The translations under genes were made by a program, and so were the position numbers. From Candidatus Leptovillus affinis (lineage in GTDB: Bacteria > Chloroflexota > Anaerolineae > Promineifilales > Promineifilaceae): a stretch of 64,000 nucleotides of DNA. Positions within the stretch are counted from its first letter, which is position 1. The number at the start of each line of letters is the position of its first letter. The stretch lies in contig JADIYP010000006.1 of the NCBI GenBank assembly GCA_016705235.1, forward strand, positions 1,488,001 through 1,552,000, written 5' to 3'. Below are positions 8,252 to 16,935 of the stretch, one piece after another. Under the pieces are notes generated by a model. The model did no database searches. It was given only the letters and a program-made list of their open reading frames with translations, and was not told the DNA's origin.

Positions 8252-9286
8252 TTACTTTTGGCGCGAAGCAAGGAAACCGAAACTGATAAACACCATGCCC
8301 ACCAGCAACAAACTACCCGCCTGCCACAACATGCGGCGGCCCCACAAGACAACCAGCGACAAGACCCCTTGCTGCAAAAACGCGCCCCACACGGCCGTTT
8401 CCCCCATGCCAGACATCGACCCGGCAACGGCCGTACGCAGCAGCCACATCCCCACCGCCGGCAGCAGCACCGCCAGCAGCAGGCCCAACAATCCGGCGGC
8501 AGCCATCGGACCGCCCCACCAGTAGCCCCAACCCGCCGCCGAGCGCACGCCCAACAGCAAAATCAGGAGCAGGCAAGCCAGCGGCAGCAGCCACAGCCGC
8601 CACGCCTGCCCTGCCAGCGCGTACCACTGCTGCAAGCGGACCAATGTCGCCAATTGGTCAGCCGTCAACGTGCCTTCAGACAACAAAGGAATGCGCACAA
8701 CGGCCGTCGCCCCCACAATTTGCGGCAGCACCGTGCTGCTAACCACGCTAAACAGTTGAATGGCCAGCTCTTCCGCCGGAATACCCGGCGGCACACACGT
8801 CGGCAGCGTGCCCGAAGTCAGGTCAAACGAAGACAAATCCGTGCAGGTGGGCAGACTCTGCACAATTGACAGCACTGCCTGCCGCCCCACCTCGCCCTGC
8901 CACTGCGCCATAACCGGACTCACATCCACGTCCAGCACCGCGCTGGCTTCGTCGCCAGTTTCCAGATAGTCGAGCAGGCTGTCCACGGCCGTATCCGTCA
9001 CCCCCGCCAGCCAATCCGGCGGCAGCGTATCCAGCACAGTTTCCGTCAGACCGGCGGCGTCCAAATTAGGAACCGGCAGCCCCTGCGCGCGCGCCTGCTC
9101 TTCCACCATGCCCGTAATCAAAATAGGCAGCGTGTCGCGCAGCAAATCATCCAAAGCCAGCGCCTCTTTCAACGCCGCCCGATTGGTGAGGACATGCGCC
9201 CCGTTCACCAGCAGCAGAGCCAAAACGGCCGTCGCCACAAACAAACCCGCCACAACAGCGGCCAAAGCGTTCAAGCAGCCTCGCAT
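8252..9286 (-). CDS. Integral membrane protein of unknown function, 344 aa
   Basis: I do not recognise the family. An N-terminal membrane segment (about residues 5-30) precedes an extracytoplasmic region of about 200 residues that contains three cysteines. Then come three to four further membrane segments from about residue 230 on. The ATG at 9286 has TTTGGAG upstream. It lies between a repeat cluster and trmD, all on the minus strand, 45 bp from trmD. The codon use looks like that of its neighbours, including several ACGGCCGT copies. The gene is credible; the role is unknown. Confidence 0.7.
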   Translation of the reverse strand: MRGCLNALAAVVAGLFVATAVLALLLVNGAHVLTNRAALKEALALDDLLRDTLPILITGMVEEQARAQGLPVPNLDAAGLTETVLDTLPPDWLAGVTDTAVDSLLDYLETGDEASAVLDVDVSPVMAQWQGEVGRQAVLSIVQSLPTCTDLSSFDLTSGTLPTCVPPGIPAEELAIQLFSVVSSTVLPQIVGATAVVRIPLLSEGTLTADQLATLVRLQQWYALAGQAWRLWLLPLACLLLILLLGVRSAAGWGYWWGGPMAAAGLLGLLLAVLLPAVGMWLLRTAVAGSMSGMGETAVWGAFLQQGVLSLVVLWGRRMLWQAGSLLLVGMVFISFGFLASRQK

Positions 9287-9331
9287 ACATTACTCCAAAG
9301 GGGAATTAGAGATTGGCGATTAGAGATAGCG

Positions 9332-10096
9332 TCAATCGCCAATCGCCACACTTTCTTGCGCCAACTGGCCCAGGAACCAGCGGTCTTCTTCGGTGAGAAC
9401 GGCCGTCAGCAGCATATCCGGCCGGCGCTGCCAGGTGCGACGCAAGGATTCTTCGCGCCGCCAGCGGGCAACGTTGGCCGCGTGGCCGGAGCGCAGCACG
9501 TCCGGCACCACCCAGCCGCGAAAATCGGCCGGTTTGGTGAAATGTGGCCCTTCCAGCAAACCCGTGGCGTGGCTGTCCATTTCCGCCGCGCCTTCTGCGC
9601 CCAACACACCGGGCAGCAGGCGCGTCACCGCGTCCACAATCACCAGCGCCGCCAGTTCGCCGCCGGTCAGCACATAATCGCCAATCGAGATTTCATCCGT
9701 CACCAGATGCTCGCGCACACGCTCGTCCACACCTTCATACCGGCCGCACAACAGCACCAGCCGCTCCTGCCCGGCCAGTTCTTGCGCGATGGTTTGGGTA
9801 AACGGCCGTCCCTGCGGCGACATCAAAATAACCGGCACTCCCTCCATCTCCTGTTGAGATTGGAGATCGGCTACTAGCGATTCGACGGCCGTAAAAATCG
9901 GCTCGGGCTTCAGCACCATGCCGCCGCCGCCGCCAAACGGCGGTTCGTCGGTGACGTGGTGTTTGTCGGTGGTGTAATCGCGGATATTGTGCAGACGGAC
10001 CGTCAATTGGCCCATCGCCTGCGCTTTTTTGAGGATGCTCTCGTTGAGGTAAGCCGGAAACATGTCCGGGAAAAGGGTCAGGATGTGGATGTTCAT
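9332..10096 (-). CDS. trmD: tRNA (guanine37-N1)-methyltransferase TrmD
   Basis: TrmD methylates G37 next to the anticodon with S-adenosylmethionine, which prevents +1 frameshifting. The 254-residue product shows the family start MNIHILTLFPDMF and the conserved PPFGGGGGMVLKPEP. It also has the knotted SAM-binding segment VILMSPQGRPFTQ...LLCGRYEGVDERV...EISIGDYVLTGGELAA. The C-terminal helical domain is present, so it looks complete. Neighbouring rimM or rpsP genes, frequent in other bacteria, are absent here. Identification is secure. Confidence 0.97.
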   Translation of the reverse strand: MNIHILTLFPDMFPAYLNESILKKAQAMGQLTVRLHNIRDYTTDKHHVTDEPPFGGGGGMVLKPEPIFTAVESLVADLQSQQEMEGVPVILMSPQGRPFTQTIAQELAGQERLVLLCGRYEGVDERVREHLVTDEISIGDYVLTGGELAALVIVDAVTRLLPGVLGAEGAAEMDSHATGLLEGPHFTKPADFRGWVVPDVLRSGHAANVARWRREESLRRTWQRRPDMLLTAVLTEEDRWFLGQLAQESVAIGD

Positions 10097-10124
10097 GGGA
10101 AAAGTTGGTTTGTTTGTTGGTTAT

Positions 10125-10223
10125 TCAGGCATCGCGTTCGCGGAGGAAGAGATAGATGAGGGCGGCAACGGCCGTTACCACCACCACACAGCCTACCAAT
10201 AATAATAAAGCCACCAAACTCAC
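10125..10223 (-). CDS. Putative 32-aa single-span membrane peptide
   Basis: A short frame begins with GTG at 10223 and has AAGGAG (10233-10238) 9 bp upstream. It encodes a hydrophobic stretch of about 24 residues (SLVALLLLVGCVVVV...) followed by the charged end LRERDA, the layout of a small membrane protein with its C-terminus in the cytoplasm. It sits between the YkuD gene (stop at 10250) and trmD, on the same strand. It is too short for standard gene callers. The ribosome-binding site and the topology are the only support. Confidence 0.4.
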   Translation of the reverse strand: MSLVALLLLVGCVVVVTAVAALIYLFLRERDA

Positions 10224-10249
10224 TGTCTTTGTCTCCTTCAGGCCAACGT

Positions 10250-11887
10250 TTACGGCTGAATTTCCACGACCACGCCAGTTTCGGCCCAATTATACAGCAG
10301 TTCGGCGTTGCCCGAATCGAGCAAGATACAGCCATATGTCACCGGGCGGCCCAGATCGCCGGTCCACAGCAACTGCGAGCCGCCGCGCGTGGGAAAGCCG
10401 TGGAAACCATTCATAAAATCCGACGTGGGCACAGGGCGATAAATGCCCATAAACTGCGGCATCCACAAATCCCAGTTGCCCGCGTAGGCGTTGGCCTCGT
10501 GGCTCTGAATCTGGAAAATACCCGGCGCGGTGGGGCTGCTGGCAATGCCGGTGCTAACAGGCCATTCCCACTTCAACGCGCCATGCTCATACACCCAGGC
10601 CCGCTGCTGAGCAATGCTCACCACAATGCGCTTGCCTTCCACCACCGGCAGCGGCACCATCTCATCCACCGACGGAATGGTGATGGTTTGCCCGACCGAC
10701 AATGTCTCCAGGCCGGGATTGGCTTGCTGAATCCAGGGGTAGGGAATGCCGTAACCGCGCCCAATGCTGGACAGCGTCTCGCCGCTTTGCACCACATGCT
10801 GGCGCGGCTGATGGTAAACCCGCAGGCTGACGGTAGTGGCGTGATGGGTGATCGCCTCAGTTACGGCCGTTCCCGCCTCGTCCACATCCACAAACCGCCC
10901 GTCACCCAATCCGGCCGCCTGCGCCTGCAAATAATTTTCCACCTGCCCCTGGTCCAACGACCAGTTAAACTGCCCGGCAGCGACGGCCGTTGCGTCCACC
11001 GTCAGCCAGCCGCCCCAGGTTTCCGGCGGCAGCAGCCAGTCCACCGCCTGATTGGTGATGGGATCATAGGCGTGCAGGGTGATGGGCGCGGCCAGCAGTG
11101 TGTTGGCCTGCTCGGCCACCGCGCTCAGGTCCACGACGGCCGGCGGCACGGCCGTTAACGTCAAATCGAGACGGCCGTTCGCCAGCACAACGCCCGCCTG
11201 CTGCGTCAGCAAATTCAGCGTGGCGGCCACGTCCAACTGGCGGCCTGGCTGGCCGGGCAGGGCCACAAAACGGCCGTTGCTGTACTCCAGCCGCGCATCC
11301 TGCGGCACGCGGACCAACTCGGCGGCCAGGGCGTTCAGGCCATATTCGGCGGCGGCGCGATCAAACTGCCAGACGGGAGCGGTCAGGAAACGGCCGTCGT
11401 CGGCCCAAAACGACCGCCAACTGGCCAGCGTGCGCCCCTGGTCGCGGGCCGCGTCGGCCGTCGCGGCGGCATCCAGCGCAAAGCCCATGCTAGATGGCGG
11501 CACAGCCCGCGTTTCGTCCCCCGCGGCCAGGGTGATGATTTGCGTGTCCCAGGCGGATTGCAGGGTGGATACGGCCGTCTCCCGGCTCTGTCCACTCAGG
11601 TCAATGCCCGACACACTCACACCCGGCACGATCCAATCGCTCTGGCTCACAAACCAGGCGACAGCCAAAACAACCGCCAACCCAAACAACAGCACCAGCA
11701 CCGCCGATGCGGCCAGCGCCAGGTGCACCAGCCAATGGGTACGGCGGCGCGGCGCGGGCGGCGGCAACGGCTGCCAGGGCTGAGTAGGCATTTCGGCGAA
11801 CGGCCGTTCGCGCTGCGGTACTTGATTCACCGGCGCCGGATAGCGCCGTATGGGGTGGGAACCACCCGTGGGTTTTTTCATGGTCAT
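10250..11887 (-). CDS. L,D-transpeptidase-like cell-wall protein with PG-binding repeats, LysM and YkuD domain
   Basis: This 545-residue protein has a Pro-rich cytoplasmic head and one membrane anchor (about 50-75). Two regions resembling the VanW-associated peptidoglycan-binding fold follow (~85-330). Then come a LysM domain (QHVVQSGETLSSIGRGYGI...LSVGQTITIPS) and a C-terminal YkuD catalytic domain (~415-545). YkuD enzymes form 3-3 crosslinks through a Cys in a SHGC motif. Here the segment reads PVTYGCILL, so the Cys is kept but the neighbouring His is Tyr. The earlier His in NGFHGFPTRGG is present. Activity may be altered. The domain calls are solid; the substrate is inference. Confidence 0.88.
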   Translation of the reverse strand: MTMKKPTGGSHPIRRYPAPVNQVPQRERPFAEMPTQPWQPLPPPAPRRRTHWLVHLALAASAVLVLLFGLAVVLAVAWFVSQSDWIVPGVSVSGIDLSGQSRETAVSTLQSAWDTQIITLAAGDETRAVPPSSMGFALDAAATADAARDQGRTLASWRSFWADDGRFLTAPVWQFDRAAAEYGLNALAAELVRVPQDARLEYSNGRFVALPGQPGRQLDVAATLNLLTQQAGVVLANGRLDLTLTAVPPAVVDLSAVAEQANTLLAAPITLHAYDPITNQAVDWLLPPETWGGWLTVDATAVAAGQFNWSLDQGQVENYLQAQAAGLGDGRFVDVDEAGTAVTEAITHHATTVSLRVYHQPRQHVVQSGETLSSIGRGYGIPYPWIQQANPGLETLSVGQTITIPSVDEMVPLPVVEGKRIVVSIAQQRAWVYEHGALKWEWPVSTGIASSPTAPGIFQIQSHEANAYAGNWDLWMPQFMGIYRPVPTSDFMNGFHGFPTRGGSQLLWTGDLGRPVTYGCILLDSGNAELLYNWAETGVVVEIQP

Positions 11888-12121
11888 GATGGTTTTGGAT
11901 TGGTTTGTTGGCTGGGTTAGCTGAATTCAGCCAACCAGCCAACCAGCAAACCTTCTTTAGCTTACCCGAAAATCATCCCCCCAGGATAAAGCGATTAGAA
12001 TAATCTAACCTGACGCAATGCCACCTATCGGTCACTTTTCGGCACACGGAACGGCCGTTCCTTTCGCCCTCTCTGTTTGGCCCAGGTATAATCCGGCCAG
12101 ACTACACTGGAGAACTTCTGC

Positions 12122-12952
12122 ATGAAAATTTTGCTCACCGGCCATAAAGGCCAATTGGGCACAGCGCTGACACAAGCCCTGGCCCCCCGCGATGTCACCG
12201 GCGTAGATTTGCCGGAACTGGACATCACCGACCGCACGGCCGTATTCACGGCCGTCGCCCAAACCACCCCCGACCTCATCCTCCACTGCGCCGCCCTGAC
12301 CGACGTGGACGGCTGCGCCCGCAACCCGGCGCTGGCCTACCGCGTGAACGGCCTGGGCACGCAAAACGTCGCCCTGGCCGCCCAGGAATTCGGCGCGGAG
12401 ATGCTGCACATCAGCAGCAACGAGGTCTTTGCCGGCGACCGGCCCGAAGGTTATGACGAGTGGGCGCCGCTGAACCCGGTGAATGGGTACGGCCGTTCCA
12501 AAGCCGCCGCCGAATTTCACGTCACCAATCTGCTCAGCCGCTTCTACATCGTGCGCCTGTCGTGGCTGTTTGCGCCCGGCGGCCGCAACTTCATCCACGC
12601 CATTCTCAATCGTGCCCGCGAAACCGGCCAACTGCGCGTCGTCACGGACGAAGTCGCCAATCCCACTTATGTCAACGATTTAGCCGCCGCCATCACCCAA
12701 CTGATCGACACCCACCAATACGGCGTCTACCATCTCACCAACGCCGGGGCCTGCTCGCGCTGGGAATTCGCCAACGAGATTTTGCGCCAGGCGGGCCTGA
12801 GCGACGTGGTGAATACGCCCATCCAGCTCAAAGATTTCCAGCGCGCCTCCACCCCGCCCCCCTACGCCGCCCTGAACAACAACGTCGGCAAGGCGATTGG
12901 CATCGAATTACGGCCGTGGCCAGACGCCCTGGCCCACTACCTGAACAGCTAG
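12122..12952 (+). CDS. rfbD: dTDP-4-dehydrorhamnose reductase-like (RmlD family) protein
   Basis: RmlD enzymes reduce dTDP-4-keto-L-rhamnose to dTDP-rhamnose for surface polysaccharides. The 276-residue product has the Rossmann start MKILLTGHKGQLGTAL, the LILHCAALTDVDGC segment and the catalytic YGRSK (YxxxK). It also has the family motif NPTYVNDLAAAI and full length. A -10 box TATAAT at 12087-12092 and GGAG at 12109 precede it. No other rml genes lie next to it, although glycosyltransferases follow at 15.7-17.7 kb. The reductase family is sure; the exact sugar is not. Confidence 0.87.
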   Translation: MKILLTGHKGQLGTALTQALAPRDVTGVDLPELDITDRTAVFTAVAQTTPDLILHCAALTDVDGCARNPALAYRVNGLGTQNVALAAQEFGAEMLHISSNEVFAGDRPEGYDEWAPLNPVNGYGRSKAAAEFHVTNLLSRFYIVRLSWLFAPGGRNFIHAILNRARETGQLRVVTDEVANPTYVNDLAAAITQLIDTHQYGVYHLTNAGACSRWEFANEILRQAGLSDVVNTPIQLKDFQRASTPPPYAALNNNVGKAIGIELRPWPDALAHYLNS

Positions 12953-13002
12953 AGCAAGAGCGAGAGGAAGAAGGTACTCTAGCTCTCGCTCTCGCTCTTG
13001 CT
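12950..13002. repeat. GAGAGC-word inverted spacer
   Basis: A tract of AGAGCAAGAGCGAGAG is followed by its reverse complement CTCTCGCTCTTGCTC. The centre carries an uninterrupted TCTAGC. The same spacer type at 23157-23340 carries the 109-bp element inserted at this CTAG, so this copy acts as an empty-site reference. Confidence 0.7.
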
Positions 13003-13015
13003 CCAAAGAGGAATC

Positions 13016-15058
13016 ATGACCCAACAAAACCAACCCCCAGTCGCGGCAGTGAAGCCGCAAGAATTGACCATTCACGGCCATACGCGCATCGACAATTATT
13101 ATTGGCTGCGCGAGAAGGAAAACCCGGACGTGATCACCCACCTGGAAGCGGAAAACGCTTACACCCAGGCGATGATGGCGCACACGGCCGTTCTCCAACA
13201 GCAGCTCTACGATGAAATGGTCGGCCGCATCCAGGAAACCGACAGCAGCGCGCCGGTGCAGCACGGCGGCTTCTACTACTACACCCGCACCGAAGCGGGC
13301 CAGCAGTACACCATCCACTGCCGCAAGCAGGGCAGCCTGGACGCCCCAGAAGAAATCCTGCTGGATGAAAACGCCCTGGCAGTGGGCGAAGCTTACTTCC
13401 GCATCGGCGTCACGCGCATCAGCCCCGACCACCGGCTGCTGGCCTACACCACCGACACCGTCGGCGGCGAGCGCTACACCCTGCAAATTAAAGATTTGGC
13501 GACCGGCGAGCTGCTGCCCGACCGCGTGGCCAACGTCAGCTACTCGCTGGAATGGGGCAACGACAACCGCACCCTGTTTTACACCGTGCAGGATGCCGCC
13601 TGGCGCGATTACAAAGCGCTGCGGCATGAATTGGGCACGGACACGGCCGTTGACCCCCTCATCCACCACGAACCCGATGAACTGTACCGGGTCTCGCTGG
13701 ACAAAACCAAAGACGAGGCCTACCTGCTGCTGGAAATCAACAGCAAAGAGACCAGCGAAGTGTGGGCGCTGGACGCCCACACGCCGTCCGGCGGTTTTTT
13801 CCTGATTGAACCGCGCCGCGCCAACCGCCGCTACAGCGTCGAGCATCGCGCCGGGCAGTTCTACATCCTCACCAACGACGCCGCGCCCAATTACCAGATC
13901 GTCACTGCGCCGGTGGACGCGCCGGGTTTTGCCAACTGGCAGCCCTTCATCGCCCACAACCCGGACAAGCTGCTGGAAGGATTGGAGATGTTCGCCGGGC
14001 ATGTGGCGGTGTACGGCCGTTCCCAAGCCCTGCCCACCCTGGACATTCACGATTTCGCCAGCGGGCAAACCCGCTCGCTTACTTTTCCTGAAGCGGTCTA
14101 CGCCACGCGCGGCGCGCCCAACCCCGAATTCGACCGCCGCGCCTTCCGCTTCGTCTACACCTCCATGACCACCGCCGACCGCACCTACGACGTCAACCTG
14201 GACACACTGGCCTGGACGCTGATCAAGCAGGAGCCGGTGCTGGGCGGCTACGACCCGGCCAATTATGAAACGGCGCGGGTGTGGGCCACGGCCGTTGACG
14301 GCGCGCGCATCCCCATCTCCCTGCTTTACCAAAAAGGGTTGGTCCGCGATGGGCACAATCCCTGCCTGCTGTACGGCTACGGCAGCTACGGGGCCAGCAT
14401 GTCGCCCGCCTTCGACCAAAAGCGGCTCAGTCTGGTGGATCGCGGCTTCATTTGGGCCATCGCCCACATTCGCGGCGGCCAGGAAATGGGCCGCGCCTGG
14501 TACGATCAGGGCAAATTCCTGCACAAGCCCAACACCTTCACCGATTTCATCGCCTGTGGCCGCCACCTGATGGCCGAGGGCTACACGCAGCGCGCGAAGC
14601 TGGCCATCATGGGGCGCAGCGCGGGCGGGCTGTTGATTGGCGCGGTGCTGAATTTGGCGCCGGATTTGTGCCAGACGGCCGTGGCCGGCGTGCCCTTCGT
14701 CGATGTCGTCACCACCATGCTCGACGAGTCCATCCCCCTGACAGTGGTCGAATTTGAAGAGTGGGGCAATCCCAAGGACAAGACCTTTTATGATGCGATG
14801 CTGGCCTATTCACCTTATGACAACTTAAAGGCCGGTGTTTATCCCCACATCCTGGTCACGGCCGGGCTGAACGACCCGCGCGTGCAGTACTGGGAACCGG
14901 CCAAGTGGGTGGCCAAGCTGCGCACGTTGAAAACCGATGATCACCGCCTGCTCTTCAAAGTCTTTATGGGCGCGGGCCACTTCAGCAGCAGCGGCCGGTA
15001 TGATTATTTGAAGGATACGGCGTTTGAGTACGCCTTCATCCTGGACACGATCGGTTAA
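13016..15058 (+). CDS. ptrB: Oligopeptidase B (S9A serine peptidase)
   Basis: Oligopeptidase B cleaves short peptides after basic residues in the cytoplasm. The 680-residue product has an N-terminal beta-propeller that gates access and a C-terminal alpha/beta-hydrolase domain. The catalytic triad is visible: Ser in GRSAGG, Asp in TAGLNDPRV and His in GAGHFSSSGR. The segment YGYGSYGASMSPAFD is also typical. Length is normal for the family and there is no signal peptide. The ATG at 13016 was chosen over the TTG at 12998 because AGAGGA lies just upstream. It follows the RmlD-like gene after a GAGAGC palindrome. Identification is firm. Confidence 0.93.
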   Translation: MTQQNQPPVAAVKPQELTIHGHTRIDNYYWLREKENPDVITHLEAENAYTQAMMAHTAVLQQQLYDEMVGRIQETDSSAPVQHGGFYYYTRTEAGQQYTIHCRKQGSLDAPEEILLDENALAVGEAYFRIGVTRISPDHRLLAYTTDTVGGERYTLQIKDLATGELLPDRVANVSYSLEWGNDNRTLFYTVQDAAWRDYKALRHELGTDTAVDPLIHHEPDELYRVSLDKTKDEAYLLLEINSKETSEVWALDAHTPSGGFFLIEPRRANRRYSVEHRAGQFYILTNDAAPNYQIVTAPVDAPGFANWQPFIAHNPDKLLEGLEMFAGHVAVYGRSQALPTLDIHDFASGQTRSLTFPEAVYATRGAPNPEFDRRAFRFVYTSMTTADRTYDVNLDTLAWTLIKQEPVLGGYDPANYETARVWATAVDGARIPISLLYQKGLVRDGHNPCLLYGYGSYGASMSPAFDQKRLSLVDRGFIWAIAHIRGGQEMGRAWYDQGKFLHKPNTFTDFIACGRHLMAEGYTQRAKLAIMGRSAGGLLIGAVLNLAPDLCQTAVAGVPFVDVVTTMLDESIPLTVVEFEEWGNPKDKTFYDAMLAYSPYDNLKAGVYPHILVTAGLNDPRVQYWEPAKWVAKLRTLKTDDHRLLFKVFMGAGHFSSSGRYDYLKDTAFEYAFILDTIG

Positions 15059-15111
15059 TAGGACGCGGATTAACACGGATGCGGCGGATTTCCTCAACAT
15101 TTCGGGGTGTC

Positions 15112-15159
15112 GTAGTGCGGAATGCCATTCCGCACGGTCGGATTAACAATCCGACCTAC
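15112..15159. repeat. REPIN-like double hairpin, second sequence class
   Basis: The 48-bp element starts GTAG and ends CTAC. Between the ends are two hairpins, TGCGGAATGCCATTCCGCA and GTCGGATTAACAATCCGAC. It shares the end tetramers and two-hairpin design of the GTAGCC family but not its sequence. Confidence 0.7.
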
Positions 15160-15256
15160 AAATTCCCTAGCTTTTTGAGAAGATACGATTTTTTATTGTG
15201 GAATGGCCCACTTGTGGTTGAAAATACGTAAAATACACCTTTTTCCGCGAGGATGA

Positions 15257-15706
15257 ATGATGGACACGATTCAATACATCGCCAAGACGACGCTGGCCCG
15301 GCAAACTCACAAAATTATCCGCGATGTGCAGCGGGGACAAACGGTGGTCGTGGAGCACCACGGGCAGCCGGAAGCCGCGATTATGGACATCATGGACTAC
15401 TATTTGCTGCGCGCCGTGCTGCATTACCACACCCAACTGCCAGAAATAGACGCCGGGGCCGGATTGGGCGACGAGGCCGTTGCCGCGCTGGACTCCCTGC
15501 CGGAGCAGGTCAATCTGGTGATGGCTCACTACCTGGCCGAGGCGATCAGCCTGGGCCGGGCGGCCGAACTGCTGCAACTACCCCGGTTGGATTTGCAAAT
15601 GCGCTGCGTGCGCCTGGAAATTCCTCTGCGCACCGGACCAACCACGCCGGAAGAAGTCGCCACTGATTTAGCCACCATCGCTGCCATCAACACATCCCAT
15701 TCATGA
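15257..15706 (+). CDS. Antitoxin-like protein: Phd/YefM N-terminus fused to a UPF0175-like C-terminus
   Basis: The first ~50 residues (ARQTHKIIRDVQRGQTVVVE, then HHGQPEAAIMDIMDYY) resemble Phd/YefM antitoxins. The C-terminal part (YLAEAISLGRAAELLQLPR, then EIPLRTGP) resembles the helix-turn-helix of UPF0175 proteins. Either half normally binds DNA or neutralises a toxin. No toxin-sized gene adjoins it: the neighbours are oligopeptidase B and a glycosyltransferase. Starts at 15257 and 15260 are both possible, with GAGGA at 15249. It could be an orphan antitoxin or a stand-alone regulator. The domain reading is by eye. Confidence 0.72.
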   Translation: MMDTIQYIAKTTLARQTHKIIRDVQRGQTVVVEHHGQPEAAIMDIMDYYLLRAVLHYHTQLPEIDAGAGLGDEAVAALDSLPEQVNLVMAHYLAEAISLGRAAELLQLPRLDLQMRCVRLEIPLRTGPTTPEEVATDLATIAAINTSHS

Positions 15707-15762
15707 ACGCCTGTGTCCTGCTAGATAATACCGTCCAGACACCCTGACACCCAATCATTTCC

Positions 15763-16716
15763 ATGAAACCCACTATTTCGATCATCATCCCGCACTTGAA
15801 CGGCCGTCACCACCTCGATGACTGCTTGCAATCCTTGCGCCGCCAGACGTGGCGCGATTTTGAGGCGCTGCTGGTGGACAATGGCTCTACCGACGGCACG
15901 CAAGCCTACGTCGCCGAGAATTACCCGGAAGTGCGGCTTGTCCAACTGCCGGAAAATCGCGGCTTTACCGGCGCGTGCAATGCCGGGTGGCAGGCCGCCC
16001 AGGGCGAGATTATCATCCTGCTGAACAACGACACGGAAGCCGACCCCCGCTGGCTGGCGGAGGTGATGGCCGCGTTTGATCGCCATCCGCGCGCGGGCAG
16101 CATCGCCAGCAAGATGCTGCTGTTCGACCGGCGCGACCATCTGCACACGGCCGGCGACTTTTACCGTGTGGACGGCATCCCCGGCAACAGGGGCGTGTGG
16201 CAGGCGGACATGGGCCAATTCGACCAAGAGGAAATGGTCTTCAGCGCCTGCGGCGGCTCGTCGGCTTACCGGCGGGCGCTGCTGGACGAGATTGGCTTTC
16301 TGGACGACGATTTTTTCTTTTCCTGCGAGGACGTGGATGTGGGCTGGCGGGCGAATCTGGCCGGGTGGGAGGTGTGGTATGCGCCCACGGCCGTTATCTA
16401 CCACAAACTCAAAGCTACCGGCGGGGCAGTAACGGGCAGTTATTACGACGGCCGTAACTTCCTCTACCTCATCTGGAAAAACTATCCAGCAAGCCTGCTG
16501 CGGCAAAACGGGCGGCTCATCGCCCGCGCCCAGCTTAACATAACCAAAGAAGCGCTGCAAAACTGGCGCGGCGAGGCAGCTCGCGCCCGGCTGCGCGGTC
16601 AGTGGGCCGGGTTGTGGGGCATCTTCAAGATGTGGCCGAAACGGAAAGAAGTTCAGGCGCTGCGCCGCCTGGACGACAAGACTCTGGCAGGCCGCCTGAC
16701 CCAGCCGCCGCTTTAG
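15763..16716 (+). CDS. Glycosyltransferase family 2 (rhamnosyltransferase-like)
   Basis: GT2 enzymes transfer a sugar from a nucleotide donor to a growing glycan at the cytoplasmic face of the membrane. The 317-residue product has the GT-A fold: TISIIIPHLNGRHHLDDC at the start, LLVDNGSTDGTQ, ENRGFTGACNAG, and a DxD-type metal site in LLNNDTEAD. SCEDVDVGWR supplies the ED motif with the catalytic base. The C-terminal segment resembles the rhamnosyl branch of the family. The acceptor is unknown. It lies about 220 bp upstream of a second GT2 gene. Confidence 0.9.
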   Translation: MKPTISIIIPHLNGRHHLDDCLQSLRRQTWRDFEALLVDNGSTDGTQAYVAENYPEVRLVQLPENRGFTGACNAGWQAAQGEIIILLNNDTEADPRWLAEVMAAFDRHPRAGSIASKMLLFDRRDHLHTAGDFYRVDGIPGNRGVWQADMGQFDQEEMVFSACGGSSAYRRALLDEIGFLDDDFFFSCEDVDVGWRANLAGWEVWYAPTAVIYHKLKATGGAVTGSYYDGRNFLYLIWKNYPASLLRQNGRLIARAQLNITKEALQNWRGEAARARLRGQWAGLWGIFKMWPKRKEVQALRRLDDKTLAGRLTQPPL

Positions 16717-16844
16717 CCACGATTTGCTAACGGCCGTCTGAACGCCGGTTGACGGGTGATACCAGGGCGGGTAAGATTGCCATTCTGGTCTAGAAACCAG
16801 TTGAACCTGGCCATTGAAAGGCAACTGTTCAGGTTTTCCTGGCA

Positions 16845-16904
16845 AGACCCCAAGGGTGTGATACCCAAAAAATCCAAATTCCCAGGAGCAAACCCTTGGG
16901 GTCT
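16845..16904. repeat. 60-bp inverted element, CCCCAAGGG family, copy 2
   Basis: AGACCCCAAGGGTGT (16845-16859) pairs with AAACCCTTGGGGTCT (16890-16904). The internal sequence is close to that of the copy at 7760-7819. Confidence 0.8.
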
Positions 16905-16935
16905 GTATCGTTCCATGGAAAGAAGAGAAGAAGAC

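Noticed and set aside
12908..14566. 552-aa antisense frame opposite ptrB
   Set aside because: It overlaps a gene with a complete catalytic triad and normal codon pattern, and it shows no motif or start signal of its own.
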